This document shows positions 1 through 10,506 of a stretch of 64,000 nt of DNA, one piece after another (positions within the stretch are counted from its first letter, which is position 1; every line of letters starts with the position of its first letter). Source of the DNA: Blastocatellia bacterium. GTDB taxonomy: Bacteria > Acidobacteriota > Blastocatellia > Chloracidobacteriales > JADJPF01. The stretch lies in contig JADJPF010000010.1 of the NCBI GenBank assembly GCA_016713405.1, positions 112,958 to 176,957 of the forward strand, written 5' to 3'. The position numbers were made by a program, and so were the translations under genes. Under the pieces are notes generated by a model that was not told where the DNA came from, did not search any database, and saw only the letters and a list, made by a program, of their open reading frames with translations.

Positions 1-226
1 CAGCTAAGGGTTCTGGCTCAATGGTTGATGCCATCATATCAAACTCAGTATTTGCTTCTAACTCTTTAGCTGAAAAATTTTTATTTTCTTTATTTAGTAA
101 GTAAAGATCCGTAGTGTACTTGGTAGGGTTTTCTTGCTGTGCTTCAGTTGAGGTAGTGATAAAAAATATACCAATTATTAAAGTGAAAATTAATATAATT
201 GTAGTGGTTTTATAGGTGTTTTTCAT
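1..226 (-). CDS. Secreted protein of unknown function, N-terminal part only
   Basis: An open frame runs from the ATG at 226 to the window edge, giving 75 codons without a stop; the rest of the gene lies outside. The first 30 residues are a clear Sec signal peptide: MKN, TYK and TTT, then a hydrophobic core rich in I, L and F, ending in a likely signal peptidase site near STEAQQ. The visible mature part is polar and acidic with no motif I recognise. It is divergent from the FG-GAP gene, sharing a 435-base intergenic region. The signal peptide is clear; function is unknown. Confidence 0.6.
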   Translation of the reverse strand, partial: MKNTYKTTTIILIFTLIIGIFFITTSTEAQQENPTKYTTDLYLLNKENKNFSAKELEANTEFDMMASTIEPEPLA

Positions 227-661
227 AGAACTTTTTAATAGTATTGCAATTACTTAATACTATTAACCTCCTTAAAGCATTTTATTATAACTATACATTA
301 TCGAAAAATTAACATACTTAAAATAAAGAAAAATAATTGCATAAATTACCTTTTAAGGTATACGAAAACGTGTTTAAAAACAAGCCATTTTATTGGTTTT
401 TACCTAAAAAATATTAATATAATGCCTAACTCTTAAAAGCATGCCTAAAGTTCAACAACTTGCTGAAAAACGTTATTTAATCAATACTTTGGTTTATATT
501 TTTTGCTTTTATTTATCAGCCTTTGGTTGATAAAAGCGAAATTTCTGTTATTTTTGTTGTTTTTGTTATTATATAATGTAACTGGTAATGTTTATATATA
601 GTTACATTATGTAAATATCGCACGTATTTTTAATAATACTAATAAAATATAGGGGAAAGCT
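227..661. other. Divergent intergenic region
   Basis: This very AT-rich stretch separates the divergent secreted-protein genes at 226 and 662 and must hold both promoters. I see no RNA gene or open frame in it. The only clear structure is an inverted repeat at 573-610. Confidence 0.5.
573..610. promoter_or_regulatory. Inverted repeat upstream of the FG-GAP gene
   Basis: Perfect 11-base arms, ATAATGTAACT (573-583) and AGTTACATTAT (600-610), are separated by 16 bases and end about 50 bases before the start codon at 662. The position would suit an operator or a 5' leader hairpin. There is no T-tract, so a terminator is unlikely. The role is inferred only from position. Confidence 0.35.
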
Positions 662-3600
662 GTGATCTTAGAAACAAATAAAAAGTATTTTTTAGTGATT
701 TTTTTGATTTTTTTTATAATATCAATCCAAAAAATTTCAGCTAATCGACTAAATCACCAAAATATAGATATTCAACCTTTAGCTACTAGTTCTTCTAACA
801 ATCCAAACTTTGGGCCACCTACTAATATTAGTATTGGAACAAATCCATTTTCTGTATCAAAAGGAGATTTTAATAATGATGGTATAACAGATTTAGTTAC
901 ACCTAACTTTAATGCTAACAACATTTCCATCTTTATTGGCAATAGCTCAGGTACTTTTAATACACCTACTAATTTACCTACAGGTGCAAGCCCTAGACAA
1001 GTTACGATAGGAGATTTTAACAGTGATGGTTTAGAAGATTTAGTTGTAGTAAATCGTAATTCTACATTTGTTTCTTTTTTTCAAGGTAGCCCATCTGTTC
1101 CAGGTGTTTTTACTGGGCCAACAAATATAGCCACAAACGCAGCAGGTATTTCTATTGATTCTGCTGATTTTAACCTAGATGGAAATAGAGATTTAGTTGT
1201 AGCAACTATTGCTGGTTCGGTAAGCGTTTTTATGGGAAATGGGTTAGGAAGCTTTTCTTTAACACCAACTATTTTTACTCCTTTAGCCCAACCTAATTTT
1301 GTAATTTTTGCAGATGTTAACAACGACTTAAAATTAGATATTGTTACTTCAAGCCGTGCAGGGAGTGTTTCGGCTCTTCTTGGTAATGGAACAGGGGGAC
1401 TAATTGGCCCAGCCCTTAATACTTTAACAGGTTTAGATTCTGCTACTGTTACAGTAGGTGACTTAAATCAGGATGGAAAAACGGATCTTGTAACAGCTAA
1501 TTTAACTAATGCTAGTAGTTCAATCTTAATAGGTGATGGGACAGGAAATTTTACAGTTACTAACATTACAACAGGAGCAAACCCAACTCAGGTAGCTATC
1601 GCAGACTTAAATTTAGATGGAAAACAGGATTTAGCTATAACAAATTCTATTCCAAACACAGTGTCGGTTTTTGCAGGTAATGGAAATGGTACTTTTGCCG
1701 CTGCTGTGAATTTTTCAGTTGGAACAACTCCAAATTCTATTATTACAGATGATATTAATAAAGATGGAAAAGTAGACTTAATAGTTTCTAATCAAAATTC
1801 TAATAATCTTTCTCTTTTAAGTAATATAACTAGCGTTGTCGTTGCAGCACTACAATTTACAACAACCAATTTTCCAGCAGGTGTATCACCATTTTTTGGA
1901 GAACTAGCAGATTTTAACAAAGATGGAAATTTAGATATTGTTGTAGCTAATTCTGATTCTTCTAATGTTGTTAATTCTATCTCTATTTTGCTTGGTACTA
2001 GCACAGGGTTTGGCCCAGCCACAAGCTTTCCTGTCGCTGGAAGTGCTGTTAATGGTGTTACAGCAGGAGATTTTAATAAAGATGGCAATTTGGATGTGGC
2101 TGTTGCTGCTAGGTTTTCCAATAATGTAGCTGTTTTGTTTGGTGATGGAACAGGAAGTTTTGGGGCATCTACATCATTTTTTTCTGGTGCTGGCCCTCGT
2201 GAAATTTCTAGTGCAGACTTAAATAAAGATGGAAATTTAGATTTAGTAGTACCAAATATATTTGATAATACAATTTCTGTATTAATTAATAACTCAATGG
2301 GGTCATTTGCTTCTCCTTTGACACTTCCTACACAAAATAACCCTAACTTTGTAGCTATCAATGATCTTAATAAAGACGGAAATTTAGACCTAGTTGCTTC
2401 AAATGAAAATTCCGCTAGTATTTCAGTTTTTTTAGCTGATGGAAAAGGAAGTTTTGGTCGTGCTGCTAGTTTTGCTGTTGGAACAACACCAGGACATGTC
2501 ATATTAAGAGATATAAATAGTGATGGTAATGTAGACGCAATTACAGCAAATTTTTCTGGCACTGTTTCTGTACTCTTAGGAAATGGTTTGGGGAGTTTTG
2601 CTCCTACAATTGACTTTCCTGCTGGTTCAAGTCCAGGTGAATCAGTTTTAACAGATATAAATAATGATGGAAAACTTGATCTATTAGTTCCTAATCAATT
2701 AACTTCAACAGTTACGATTTTACTAGGGGATGGACTTGGTAATTTTACTTTAACAAGTTCTGTTTCTGTAGGAACAGGGCCGTTAGAAGTTTTTGCGGCG
2801 GATTTTAATTTTGATGGTTGTGTAGATTTTGTTACAGCTAATACTGGAGGAGCTAATATAACGCTTGCACTTCAAACAGGTTGTCCATCTATTAGTATTT
2901 TACCTGCTGCTTTGCCAAACTTAACATTTAATATTAATTATTCACAACAATTAACTGCAACGCCAACAGGAAGTTATGCTTTTTCATTAGTTTCAGGAAA
3001 TCTTCCAATAGGCTTATCCTTGAGCCGTACCGGTCTTATTTCAGGTATAGCTACTAGTCAAGGAACTTTTACTTTTACAGTTCAAGCTATTGATAATAAT
3101 CAATGTACTGGTAGGCGTACTTATACCTTAACAGTTGGTGCTAATACTGGAGCCGGAAGAATAGGATTTTCAGTAAATAGTTTTACAGTAACAGAAGGAA
3201 GTATAGCAACAATAACAGTAGTAAGAACAAATGGAGGAGTAGGAACAGTATCAGTAAATTACTCTACTGTAAATGGAACAGCTAGGTCAGGAGTTGATTA
3301 TGTAAATTCTGCTGGAACAATAACTTTTGGCAATGGTGATATGTCACCTAAGACTTTTACTGTACAAACACTTCCAGATAATGTTTCAGAAAGTAATAAA
3401 ACTATTCTGCTTTCTCTTGGTAATCCTACAGGAGGAGCAGAGCTAAATTTAACTACAGCTACCTTAAATGTTATAGAAAAAGATGCACCACGTCCGGGAA
3501 GATTTGCTTTTTCTCAAACTGCATACTCAGTGAATGAAACTGGAGGTGCTGTCACCATTAATGTCAACCGCTTGGATGGCGGCAATATTTCTGCTTCTGT

Positions 3601-5867
3601 TAATTTTTCTACCTCTGCTGGTGCTAATGCTCGTGCTGGTTCTAATTATATGGAAACTAGCGGCACTTTAACCTTTGCTCCTGGTTCAGTTAGCCAATCC
3701 TTTAATATTCCTATCTTTAATGATCGTCAGCCGGGCCAAGATAAAATTGTTAATCTTCGTCTCTCTGAAGCTACTAATGGTGCCATTATTAGCGGTGGTA
3801 CTGCTAGTCTTACCATTATTGAGTCTACTCCTCCTGTTCCTCCTGCTGTCTTGCAAACTGTTAATAGAGTTGAGTTTGACTCTGTTAATATTGGTGAAAT
3901 GGCTACACGTACTATTACTATTCGTAATGTTGGAGGTCAAGATTTAACCTTTAATAACCCTGATATTAGCGGTAATGATATTACTCTACTTACTCCTCCT
4001 CGTACTACTAGACTTACTGCTAATGAATCTACTAGCTTTGAAGTTCAATTTAGCCCTAAGCCTGGTAGTTTAGGTGATGTTACTGGAAATATAACTATTA
4101 GTAGTAATGCAGGTATAACACGAATTCCAGTTACAGCACGTAGCATAGATATGATTGCCCCTAGTGTTAAGTTTACGGCTCCTATGGGAGGAGAATTACT
4201 TAGAGCAGGAGGACAATTAAGAATCCGCTATGATGCAGAAGATAATGATGCACTAAGTGATTTTACTGTATCTTTTATTGCAACAACTAGCAGTACTTCT
4301 AAATCTATTAACCCAAATGCAACTGGTGCAAGTAGTGGAGATATTGGAAGGTTGGATAACACTTTTAGAGAAGTAATCTGGAATATACCGGGTGACTTAA
4401 GCTCTTCTACAGTAAGAATAATGATTAGAGAGCAAGAGATAGAGCAGGAAATATAGTAAATGTAGGAAGTGGACAATTTAGCGTACAACGACCAAGTACA
4501 CCAACCCCAGTGCTACAAACAATAGTAAGATTTACCCCAGTTCCAGATGGAGTAATAGCTCCACCAATGAATGTAACAGCAGATGCAACAGAGATTAAAG
4601 ATGGGACAATAACAAGACCACCAGACCCAGTATTGCTTGTAAATGTTACATTTGACCCACCACCAGTTAATCAACTTTTACCACCTCAAAATGTGAGGGT
4701 AAAAGCAGGAGAGTTAACAACAAATGGAATAGGTCAAATAGCAAATATAAAGCGTGGAATAATGCCAAAAGCAGAAGGGGATTTAGTATTAGCAGGATTT
4801 AATGTTTATAGAGTACCACAACCAGAAGATGGAACAATGCCAAATGTAGATTTAATAGTAGATCCTGAAAATTTAGTAGCAACATTGCCAGCAGATGCAA
4901 CAGGATTTATGGATATGGTACAACAGGAGAAAGTAATAATTTTAGTTACAGCGTAACAAGTTTCTTTGGAAATGGACAAATGAGCGGAGGCTCTCAACCA
5001 ATGGGGACAAACTTACCAGTAATTAAAAACCCAATATTTACAACAGGAACGGTATTTTTAGAGGCAGCAGGCTCATTTATAAAACCAGGAGCAATGTTAA
5101 TAATAAATGATACTGACACATTTGTACTGCAATTTGATAATGAGGCAACACGCTTTACAGTACCTAAAAAACAAAGAAGTAATGGAAGAAGTTTAACAAT
5201 AAAGAGAATAATAACAAAAACAGCGATAGTTAAACTAATAGTTAAAAATACAGATGGAAATACATCTGTAGGGGTAATGTTTAATAGAAAAGGTATAGTA
5301 CAAAGTAGGAAAGCAGATAGAAGTGATGATAGGCAAATAAAGCCACAAGCAGACACTCCAATGTTAGTAGGGTATAATATCTATAGAACATTACAACCAA
5401 CAGATGGAAGAATGTTAAGCCCAGAAGAGATAATAAAGCCAGAAAACTTGGTTGGATCAATACCAGGAAATATGAATAGCTTTACAGATACACCATCAAC
5501 AGGACAAGGAGGAAACTTTAGCTATAGTGTAACAAGCTTCTTTGGAAACGGGCAAATGAGCGGAGGTTCACAGCCAGCAAATACAGATTTACCAATAATA
5601 AAAAGCCCAAGATTTGATGGAAAGTTATTCTTTATAGATGCAGCCGGTTCATTTATCAAACCAAAAGCAACTTTAATCATTAACGATACAGAAAGCTATC
5701 CTTTAGAGTTTGACACAGAAGCTACACGTTTTACTACTAATGATAAAAAGGGTGATCCTTCTAATCTAGCTATTGATAAGTTTATCAAGAAGGGTGACAC
5801 TGTTCGTCTTATTGTTAGAAATCCTGATAGTAAAATTTCTGTTGGCGTTACTTTTACTAGAAGGTAA
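662..5867 (+). CDS. Giant secreted FG-GAP/Calx-beta repeat protein (two frame breaks)
   Basis: A GTG start at 662 follows AGGGGAAA. Residues 1-27 form a signal peptide. About 14 FG-GAP/VCBS repeats follow (roughly residues 55-740), recognised by recurring D-x-N-x-D-G calcium-loop motifs and a GNGxGxF motif. Then come a putative Ig (He_PIG-type) domain (740-830), two Calx-beta domains (830-1055) and an ASPM/Hydin-like 'choice-of-anchor' domain (about 1068-1160). The frame ends at 4456, but homologous coding continues in other frames. A 2-base excess in AGAGAG near 4427-4433 and an indel near 4915-4922 break it. Correcting both gives one protein of about 1,735 residues that ends in two copies of a roughly 170-residue module. 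It is probably a calcium-binding extracellular or adhesin-like propeller. It could be a genuine pseudogene, but similar indels occur throughout the window. Confidence 0.8.
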
Positions 5868-5996
5868 GAAAACTTTTTGTTGTAGAAGCTATAGCACAAT
5901 ATACCACTGTGGTTGATAATGCTTTTGTATTATTAATTTTTGTAATAATTATTCACTACAGCTAGACATACAGTTGTACTTACAAAAAACTGATTT

Positions 5997-6036
5997 AAAA
6001 AATTAGGTGCAGGATTAATCTTGTACCTGATTTTTT
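5997..6036 (+). terminator. Rho-independent terminator after the FG-GAP gene
   Basis: AAAATTAGGTGCA pairs with TGTACCTGATTTT through two G-U pairs around a short loop, followed by a T-run at 6031-6036. It lies about 130 bases past the stop at 5867 and before the convergent hydrolase gene, so it could serve both directions. Confidence 0.6.
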
Positions 6037-6066
6037 CGATTGTTTAGATATTTAGATATTTAGATA

Positions 6067-6959
6067 TTAGTTTAGATTTTGTAGTAAAAAGTTACATTGT
6101 TTATTAACTGCATCCAGAAAATGTTCCCCATGATAAATATCAAAATGTCCAAAAGGATATTTAATTAAAGTTGCGTTGGGCATATTACCTGCTGTTTTTG
6201 CTACAGCACTAGCAGGGATAAGAGAGTCTTTTTCTGCTGACATTACTAATGCAGGACAAGTAACTTTTTTGGCAAATTTTATAGGGTTATAAGTGGCAAA
6301 AATTAACATTATTCGTGCTGGACACTGGTTTTGCCAAGCAGAATTTTTGGAAACAATTTCACCATATTTTATAGAATCTATTGTATTTAATACTGCAAAT
6401 TCTGATGGAGAACTATATATTTTTACATAATGTGGATCACGGCCTAGAAGGGTAGAAAATAAATCCAGTAAACCATGCCAAGTAGCTTTAATTAAATAAC
6501 TTATTCCTAAAAGTTTTGCTGTGGCTAATGAATTTACATGAGGAACTTGAGAAACAATTGCTTTAACATCGGGATTTTTGCAGCAGTAACTATCACATGA
6601 CCACCACTATAAGAACTTCCCCAAAGAGCAATTTTTTTATTGTTAATATTAGTTAATGTTTTGACATGTGTTAAAGCTGCTTGCCAGTCTTGTAGATGAT
6701 GATAAGGATTAACATAATTTCTAGGGATTCCATCACTATCACCAAAACAGCGATAATCAAATAGATAAACAGCTAGTCCATTTTTAGCAAAATGTTCAGC
6801 AAAGTTTGGCAAAACAAAGTTTCTTTCTGCTCCAAAACCATGTGCCATTATTACAATAGAAGGGTTTTCTATTCCTAGAGGTAAATATAAGTCAGCGCGA
6901 CATTTTAAGCCTTGGCTAGGAAATTCTGAAGGACTAACGGTAAACTGGTAATTGTTCAT
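6067..6959 (-). CDS. Alpha/beta hydrolase (one frame break)
   Basis: The N-terminal part (6959 to about 6580) has the oxyanion/HGFG motif (MAHGFGAERN), a DYRCFGDSDG strand-turn and the nucleophile elbow GSSYSGG, so the serine is present. The C-terminal part (from about 6575 to 6067) carries the acid-strand region SAEKDSLIPAS and the catalytic-histidine region YPFGHFDIY. The two halves are in different frames because the A-run (T-run at 6575-6579) appears one base short. Restoring it gives AAKNPDVKAIV and a continuous protein of about 297 residues. This is a serine hydrolase of the dienelactone hydrolase/S9-like kind; substrate unknown. It is the last gene of the minus-strand run, 18 bases after ridA. 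Confidence 0.8.
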
Positions 6960-6977
6960 AAAAATTTTTAAGAAGTT

Positions 6978-7376
6978 TTACTCATCTTTATTAATAAAAG
7001 CTTCAGCCTCAATTTCTACAAGCATTTCAGACATTATTAATTTGCTAATTTCAATCATTGATGTAGCAGGGCGAATATCTCTAAAAAACTCTCCATGCGC
7101 ACGTCCAACATTTTCCCAATCTGCTTCAATATTAGTTACATAAATGCGTGTTCGTACTACATCTTTTAATCTTGTACCAGCACGATTAAGGGCTTTTTCA
7201 ATATTTTTTAAGGTTTGGATTGTTTGTAAATAAGCATCACCAATTCCAACAAGTTCACCATTTTCATCAGTTGCAGTTGTGCCAGAAACCCAAACTTGAT
7301 TACCAAAGCGTACAGCACGGGAATAACCAACAAGTGGTTCCCATTTTGTTTGAGTAGAAAAGTTTTCTCGTTTCAT
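6978..7376 (-). CDS. RidA/YjgF family protein
   Basis: The 132-residue protein has the length and pattern of the RidA (YER057c/UK114) family. That family forms trimers, and canonical members deaminate reactive enamine/imine intermediates from PLP enzymes. The arginine region VVRTRIYVTNIEAD matches the conserved substrate-carboxylate-binding Arg segment. AHGEFF and the C-terminal glutamate-rich strand (VEIEAEAF) are also present. The gene starts 4 bases after the stop of the fatty-acid hydroxylase gene, so the two are surely cotranscribed. Family assignment is firm; whether it is a canonical deaminase or a paralogue cannot be told. Confidence 0.85.
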   Translation of the reverse strand: MKRENFSTQTKWEPLVGYSRAVRFGNQVWVSGTTATDENGELVGIGDAYLQTIQTLKNIEKALNRAGTRLKDVVRTRIYVTNIEADWENVGRAHGEFFRDIRPATSMIEISKLIMSEMLVEIEAEAFINKDE

Positions 7377-7380
7377 AAAA

Positions 7381-8148
7381 TTACCTTTTTAAGTTTTTTT
7401 CTAAATATTCTTGATAGCTTGGTGAGCGAGTCCCAAAAATCCTATCTAAATAACCAGTAAAACCAGAATAATTTCCTTGGAATTTTGCATGATGAAAATC
7501 ATGATAGCTACTTCCTTCATAAAATGGAAAAAGCCTGGATGGATTCCAAGGAAAGTCATATCCACAATGACCTTCTGCTGCTATCCATTGGCGAAATAAC
7601 ACCCAAATCCAAATTGTTACTACGTGAGAACCTAGCAGTATTGGCCCTAATAATACATTACTTACTGTGATTAAAAATTCTATTGGGTGCATATAATGCG
7701 CGGAAATTGCCCAAGGAACAATAATTCGATGATGTAGAGAGTGAACAGAATGATAAAAATATTTTGAGTGCATTGCCCGATGAAACCAATAATAAATAAA
7801 ATCATCTAAGTAGACAAAAAATATTACTTGCCCTATTACTATATACCATTTAGGTATTATTCCAATATGAATTGCCGAATATCTTAACAAAGGCCAAGTA
7901 AGAATTACTCCAATCAAGGCTAATGTACTATTTAATAATGAGTATTTTATAGATGGAAGTATAAATTTTGTTGTACCTTGGCGCGATTGTATACGGTATT
8001 TTTCTGCCCATTTAGGTTGTTTCCAAGCAATGTAAGTTAGTGGAGCAGCAAATAAAATAAAACCTATTGCACCTATCACCCAAGTTGCTAAAGCAAATAA
8101 AAGGAATCTTTCATCTTTATAAATAGATACTAACTCGGTTAAATTCAT
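7381..8148 (-). CDS. Sterol desaturase/fatty acid hydroxylase family membrane protein
   Basis: This 255-residue integral membrane protein has the eight-histidine di-iron signature of the family: YYWFHRAMHSKYFYH, HSLHHR and a C-terminal HDFHHAKFQGNYSG box, plus HYMHPIE between them. Several hydrophobic segments lie at about residues 15-40, 60-90, 95-120 and 155-185. Members hydroxylate or desaturate sterols, fatty acids or carotenoids at a di-iron centre. Nothing nearby fixes the substrate. It lies 9 bases downstream of the LRR gene and 4 bases upstream of ridA in the same transcription unit. Confidence 0.85.
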   Translation of the reverse strand: MNLTELVSIYKDERFLLFALATWVIGAIGFILFAAPLTYIAWKQPKWAEKYRIQSRQGTTKFILPSIKYSLLNSTLALIGVILTWPLLRYSAIHIGIIPKWYIVIGQVIFFVYLDDFIYYWFHRAMHSKYFYHSVHSLHHRIIVPWAISAHYMHPIEFLITVSNVLLGPILLGSHVVTIWIWVLFRQWIAAEGHCGYDFPWNPSRLFPFYEGSSYHDFHHAKFQGNYSGFTGYLDRIFGTRSPSYQEYLEKNLKR

Positions 8149-8157
8149 AATAAATTT

Positions 8158-8862
8158 TTATAAATTCTTGTTTTTCTGGATGTTTCTTTTAGCCTTGGAA
8201 ATTTCTAAATTTACTATTTTAGGCCATTTGCTAGACTTAAAAGTTAATTTTGTTAGTCCAGTGTCACTTAAATTTACATGCTCTAAATTAACTAGCTTTT
8301 TGATACTTGCTGGTAATTTAGCTAATTTATGATTATTGCTTAAGTTTAAGTAAACTAAATTGGTTAAATTTCCAATTTCTAAAGGTAATTGTTCTAGTGC
8401 ATTACTAGGTGCTTGTAAATCAACTAAATTAAACAGTTTACATAATGAGTCAGGAAAGTTTGTAAAATATTCACAATATGAAATGTCTAGTTTTTCTAAA
8501 TTAGCTAAATTTTTAATCTCATTTGGTAAAGTATTTATAGAAGTATTATCAATATATAGTTCTGTAAGGTTAACTAAATTGCCAATTTCACTTGGCAATT
8601 CTTTGATAGGAAATCCTGATATAGATAATTTGGTAAGGTTAGTCAACTGTCCAATTTCACTTGGGAAAATACTTAAATTATTCTCATAGCCTGTTTTTTT
8701 ATTCCAATCCCAATAATACTTACCATTTAAAAATAACTCTTTTAAGTGGGTTAATTGTTTAATTTCTGTCAAAGAATCTACTTCTAATTCACTTAAATAT
8801 AAACCAGGTTCTTGGCTTTTAATAGATTCTTTAATAGTATTTAAAAATTGTTCTTTATTCAT
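8158..8862 (-). CDS. Leucine-rich repeat protein
   Basis: The 234-residue protein is mostly LRRs of about 23 residues, with the pattern LPSEIGNLVNLTELYIDNTSI recurring about seven times. It has no signal peptide or membrane segment, so a cytoplasmic protein is likely. The N-terminal 50 residues are a charged cap. LRRs of this bacterial type mediate protein-protein contacts; the partner is unknown. It sits between alkD and the fatty-acid hydroxylase gene on the same strand. Confidence 0.75.
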   Translation of the reverse strand: MNKEQFLNTIKESIKSQEPGLYLSELEVDSLTEIKQLTHLKELFLNGKYYWDWNKKTGYENNLSIFPSEIGQLTNLTKLSISGFPIKELPSEIGNLVNLTELYIDNTSINTLPNEIKNLANLEKLDISYCEYFTNFPDSLCKLFNLVDLQAPSNALEQLPLEIGNLTNLVYLNLSNNHKLAKLPASIKKLVNLEHVNLSDTGLTKLTFKSSKWPKIVNLEISKAKRNIQKNKNL

Positions 8863-8921
8863 AATTTTGATAGTTTTTAGAGAGATATTTGATTTTAAGA
8901 CAAACGATTTTTTAAGTATTG

Positions 8922-9602
8922 TTAACGTATATTTTCAGGAAATTTTTCTATTGCATAACGAAGCATCGTTCTAGGCATAATTTTATAATGAATAGCTAAA
9001 AAATCTTCTTCAACTTTTAAGTTTTTCTTTCCTACTTCACGTAACATCCAACCTACAGCTTTATGGATTAAATCTTCTTTATCTTTAAGCAGTATTTCAG
9101 AGATTTTTAATGTGTCGGTAAAGTCATTATTTTTAATAAAATAATGTGTGGCAATTATTGAAATTCTACGCTCCCAAAGACTATCTGACTTAGCTAGCTG
9201 GTAAAGTATATCTTTATTTTTGTTTGCTAGAAATTTTCCTACAATATGTGAAGCTGAAACATCAACTAAATCCCAATTATTGATAAAATTAGTGTTATTT
9301 AAGTATAAGTTATAGATTTCTTTTTGAAGTATTTCATTAGCTTTTTGAAAAATTAATACCAAAATAAACAATGCTAATGCTCGTTCTTCATGAAAGTTTG
9401 ATTTTAGTAATTCTACTATTTCTACAAGCTCAATACTTTTATATTCTTTAGCTAATTGCCTTAACTGTGGGACTCGAATACCAAGAAAAATATCTCCAGC
9501 CCCATATTGACCAGGTGCAGTCTTAAAAAATTTTTGTGCAAATTTAGCATCTTCTTTATTTGCTAAAGCTTGTAATTTATTTCTAATTTCTGTAACTTTC
9601 AT
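8922..9602 (-). CDS. DNA alkylation repair protein, AlkD-like
   Basis: The 226-residue all-helical protein matches the AlkD/DNA alkylation repair family of ALK (HEAT-like) repeats. Family hallmarks seen are FLGIRVPQLRQLAKEY, NNWDLVDVSASHIVG, LWERRISIIATHYFI and AVGWMLREVGKK. AlkD glycosylases excise N3- and N7-alkylpurines without base flipping, using the conserved Trp/Asp residues visible in NWDLVD. Length is normal for the family. The gene starts 6 bases after the methyltransferase stop, suggesting translational coupling. Assignment is secure; glycosylase activity is inferred. Confidence 0.85.
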   Translation of the reverse strand: MKVTEIRNKLQALANKEDAKFAQKFFKTAPGQYGAGDIFLGIRVPQLRQLAKEYKSIELVEIVELLKSNFHEERALALFILVLIFQKANEILQKEIYNLYLNNTNFINNWDLVDVSASHIVGKFLANKNKDILYQLAKSDSLWERRISIIATHYFIKNNDFTDTLKISEILLKDKEDLIHKAVGWMLREVGKKNLKVEEDFLAIHYKIMPRTMLRYAIEKFPENIR

Positions 9603-9608
9603 TGTTTA

Positions 9609-10448
9609 TTATTTTTCTAGTTTTTGTGCTTCTAAATAAAGCATTGGTACAGACATTTTTAATTCATTAAATTTAATAACTATTTTATCTAATTCTTTTT
9701 CTAATTGGCTAAATATTTCTTCTCTATCTTCAACTTTAACAATAGATTTCCAACCACCTAAAAACCCTACTTTAACTAAAGAATGGTTAAATAAAGCATT
9801 GGCGTTACTGTATCTGATAATAAACTTATCTTCAATAGTGCTATTTATCATAAACCCTGTTGATTCAAGTAGTTGGCTAAATAACTCTTTTGAACCTCGA
9901 TGAGTTTCATTAGTTTTTAGGTTTTCTAAATAAGAGGAATCTCCAAATTTTTCTAATATTTCCCTAAAAACATGGTAAAACTCTTGAAAATGGCCTATTA
10001 CATTAGTTGTTAAAGCAATTTTTCCATTTGGTTTTAAGACTCGGTGACATTCTGATAATACTTTGTTTACATTGGAAAAATTATTAATTCCTAAATTTAT
10101 AGTAATTAAATTAAATTCTTCGCTTGAAAAAGGCAAATTTTCTGCATTAGCTTCTAAGATTGTTATATTTGGCAATTGCAAAATATTTTGTTTTTGCCTT
10201 GCTCGTTCTAGTCCTGCTGTCCAAATATCTACTCCAATAACCTGACAACTACTTCCAAACCTTTGTGCAAGCTCAAAAAGAGGGAATCCATTACCACAAG
10301 CTAAGTCTAAAATTTTTATATTTCTCTCAATTGTTAAATTATTAAATAGTAATATACCAAATTGAGCCGACCAAAAAGACAATTCATCAAAGCTAGAAGC
10401 AACATTTATGTCTTCAAGGTTATATGAGTCTGATAAATAACGAGTCAT
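9609..10448 (-). CDS. Class I SAM-dependent methyltransferase
   Basis: This 279-residue protein has Rossmann-type SAM motifs: motif I ILDLACGNGFPLFELA, the acidic ribose-binding position in VIGVDIW, motif II region ANAENLPFSSEEFNLI, and motif III ECHRVLKPNGKIALTT. It resembles the UbiE/Coq5-like Methyltransf_11 group acting on small molecules. The C-terminal 110 residues are not recognised and may confer specificity. It is followed directly by the alkD-like gene and is separated from serS by a strong hairpin at 10463-10497. The substrate cannot be predicted. Confidence 0.8.
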   Translation of the reverse strand: MTRYLSDSYNLEDINVASSFDELSFWSAQFGILLFNNLTIERNIKILDLACGNGFPLFELAQRFGSSCQVIGVDIWTAGLERARQKQNILQLPNITILEANAENLPFSSEEFNLITINLGINNFSNVNKVLSECHRVLKPNGKIALTTNVIGHFQEFYHVFREILEKFGDSSYLENLKTNETHRGSKELFSQLLESTGFMINSTIEDKFIIRYSNANALFNHSLVKVGFLGGWKSIVKVEDREEIFSQLEKELDKIVIKFNELKMSVPMLYLEAQKLEK

Positions 10449-10462
10449 AATTTTGTTTTAGG

Positions 10463-10497
10463 TTAACTTTCCTGGGTGTTAATTCCAGGAAAGTTAA
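10463..10497 (-). terminator. Hairpin between serS and the methyltransferase gene
   Basis: Perfect 13-base arms TTAACTTTCCTGG (10463-10475) and CCAGGAAAGTTAA (10485-10497) enclose a 9-base loop. It begins 9 bases after the serS stop in the direction of transcription. The downstream T-run is weak (CCTAAAACAAAATT), so it may attenuate or process the transcript rather than end it fully. Confidence 0.5.
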
Positions 10498-10506
10498 ATA
10501 ATTGAT

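Noticed and set aside
1792..2562. A 256-codon open frame on the minus strand
   Set aside because: It is antisense to FG-GAP repeats; the repeated low-complexity codons keep the opposite strand open. No ribosome site or homology-like pattern.
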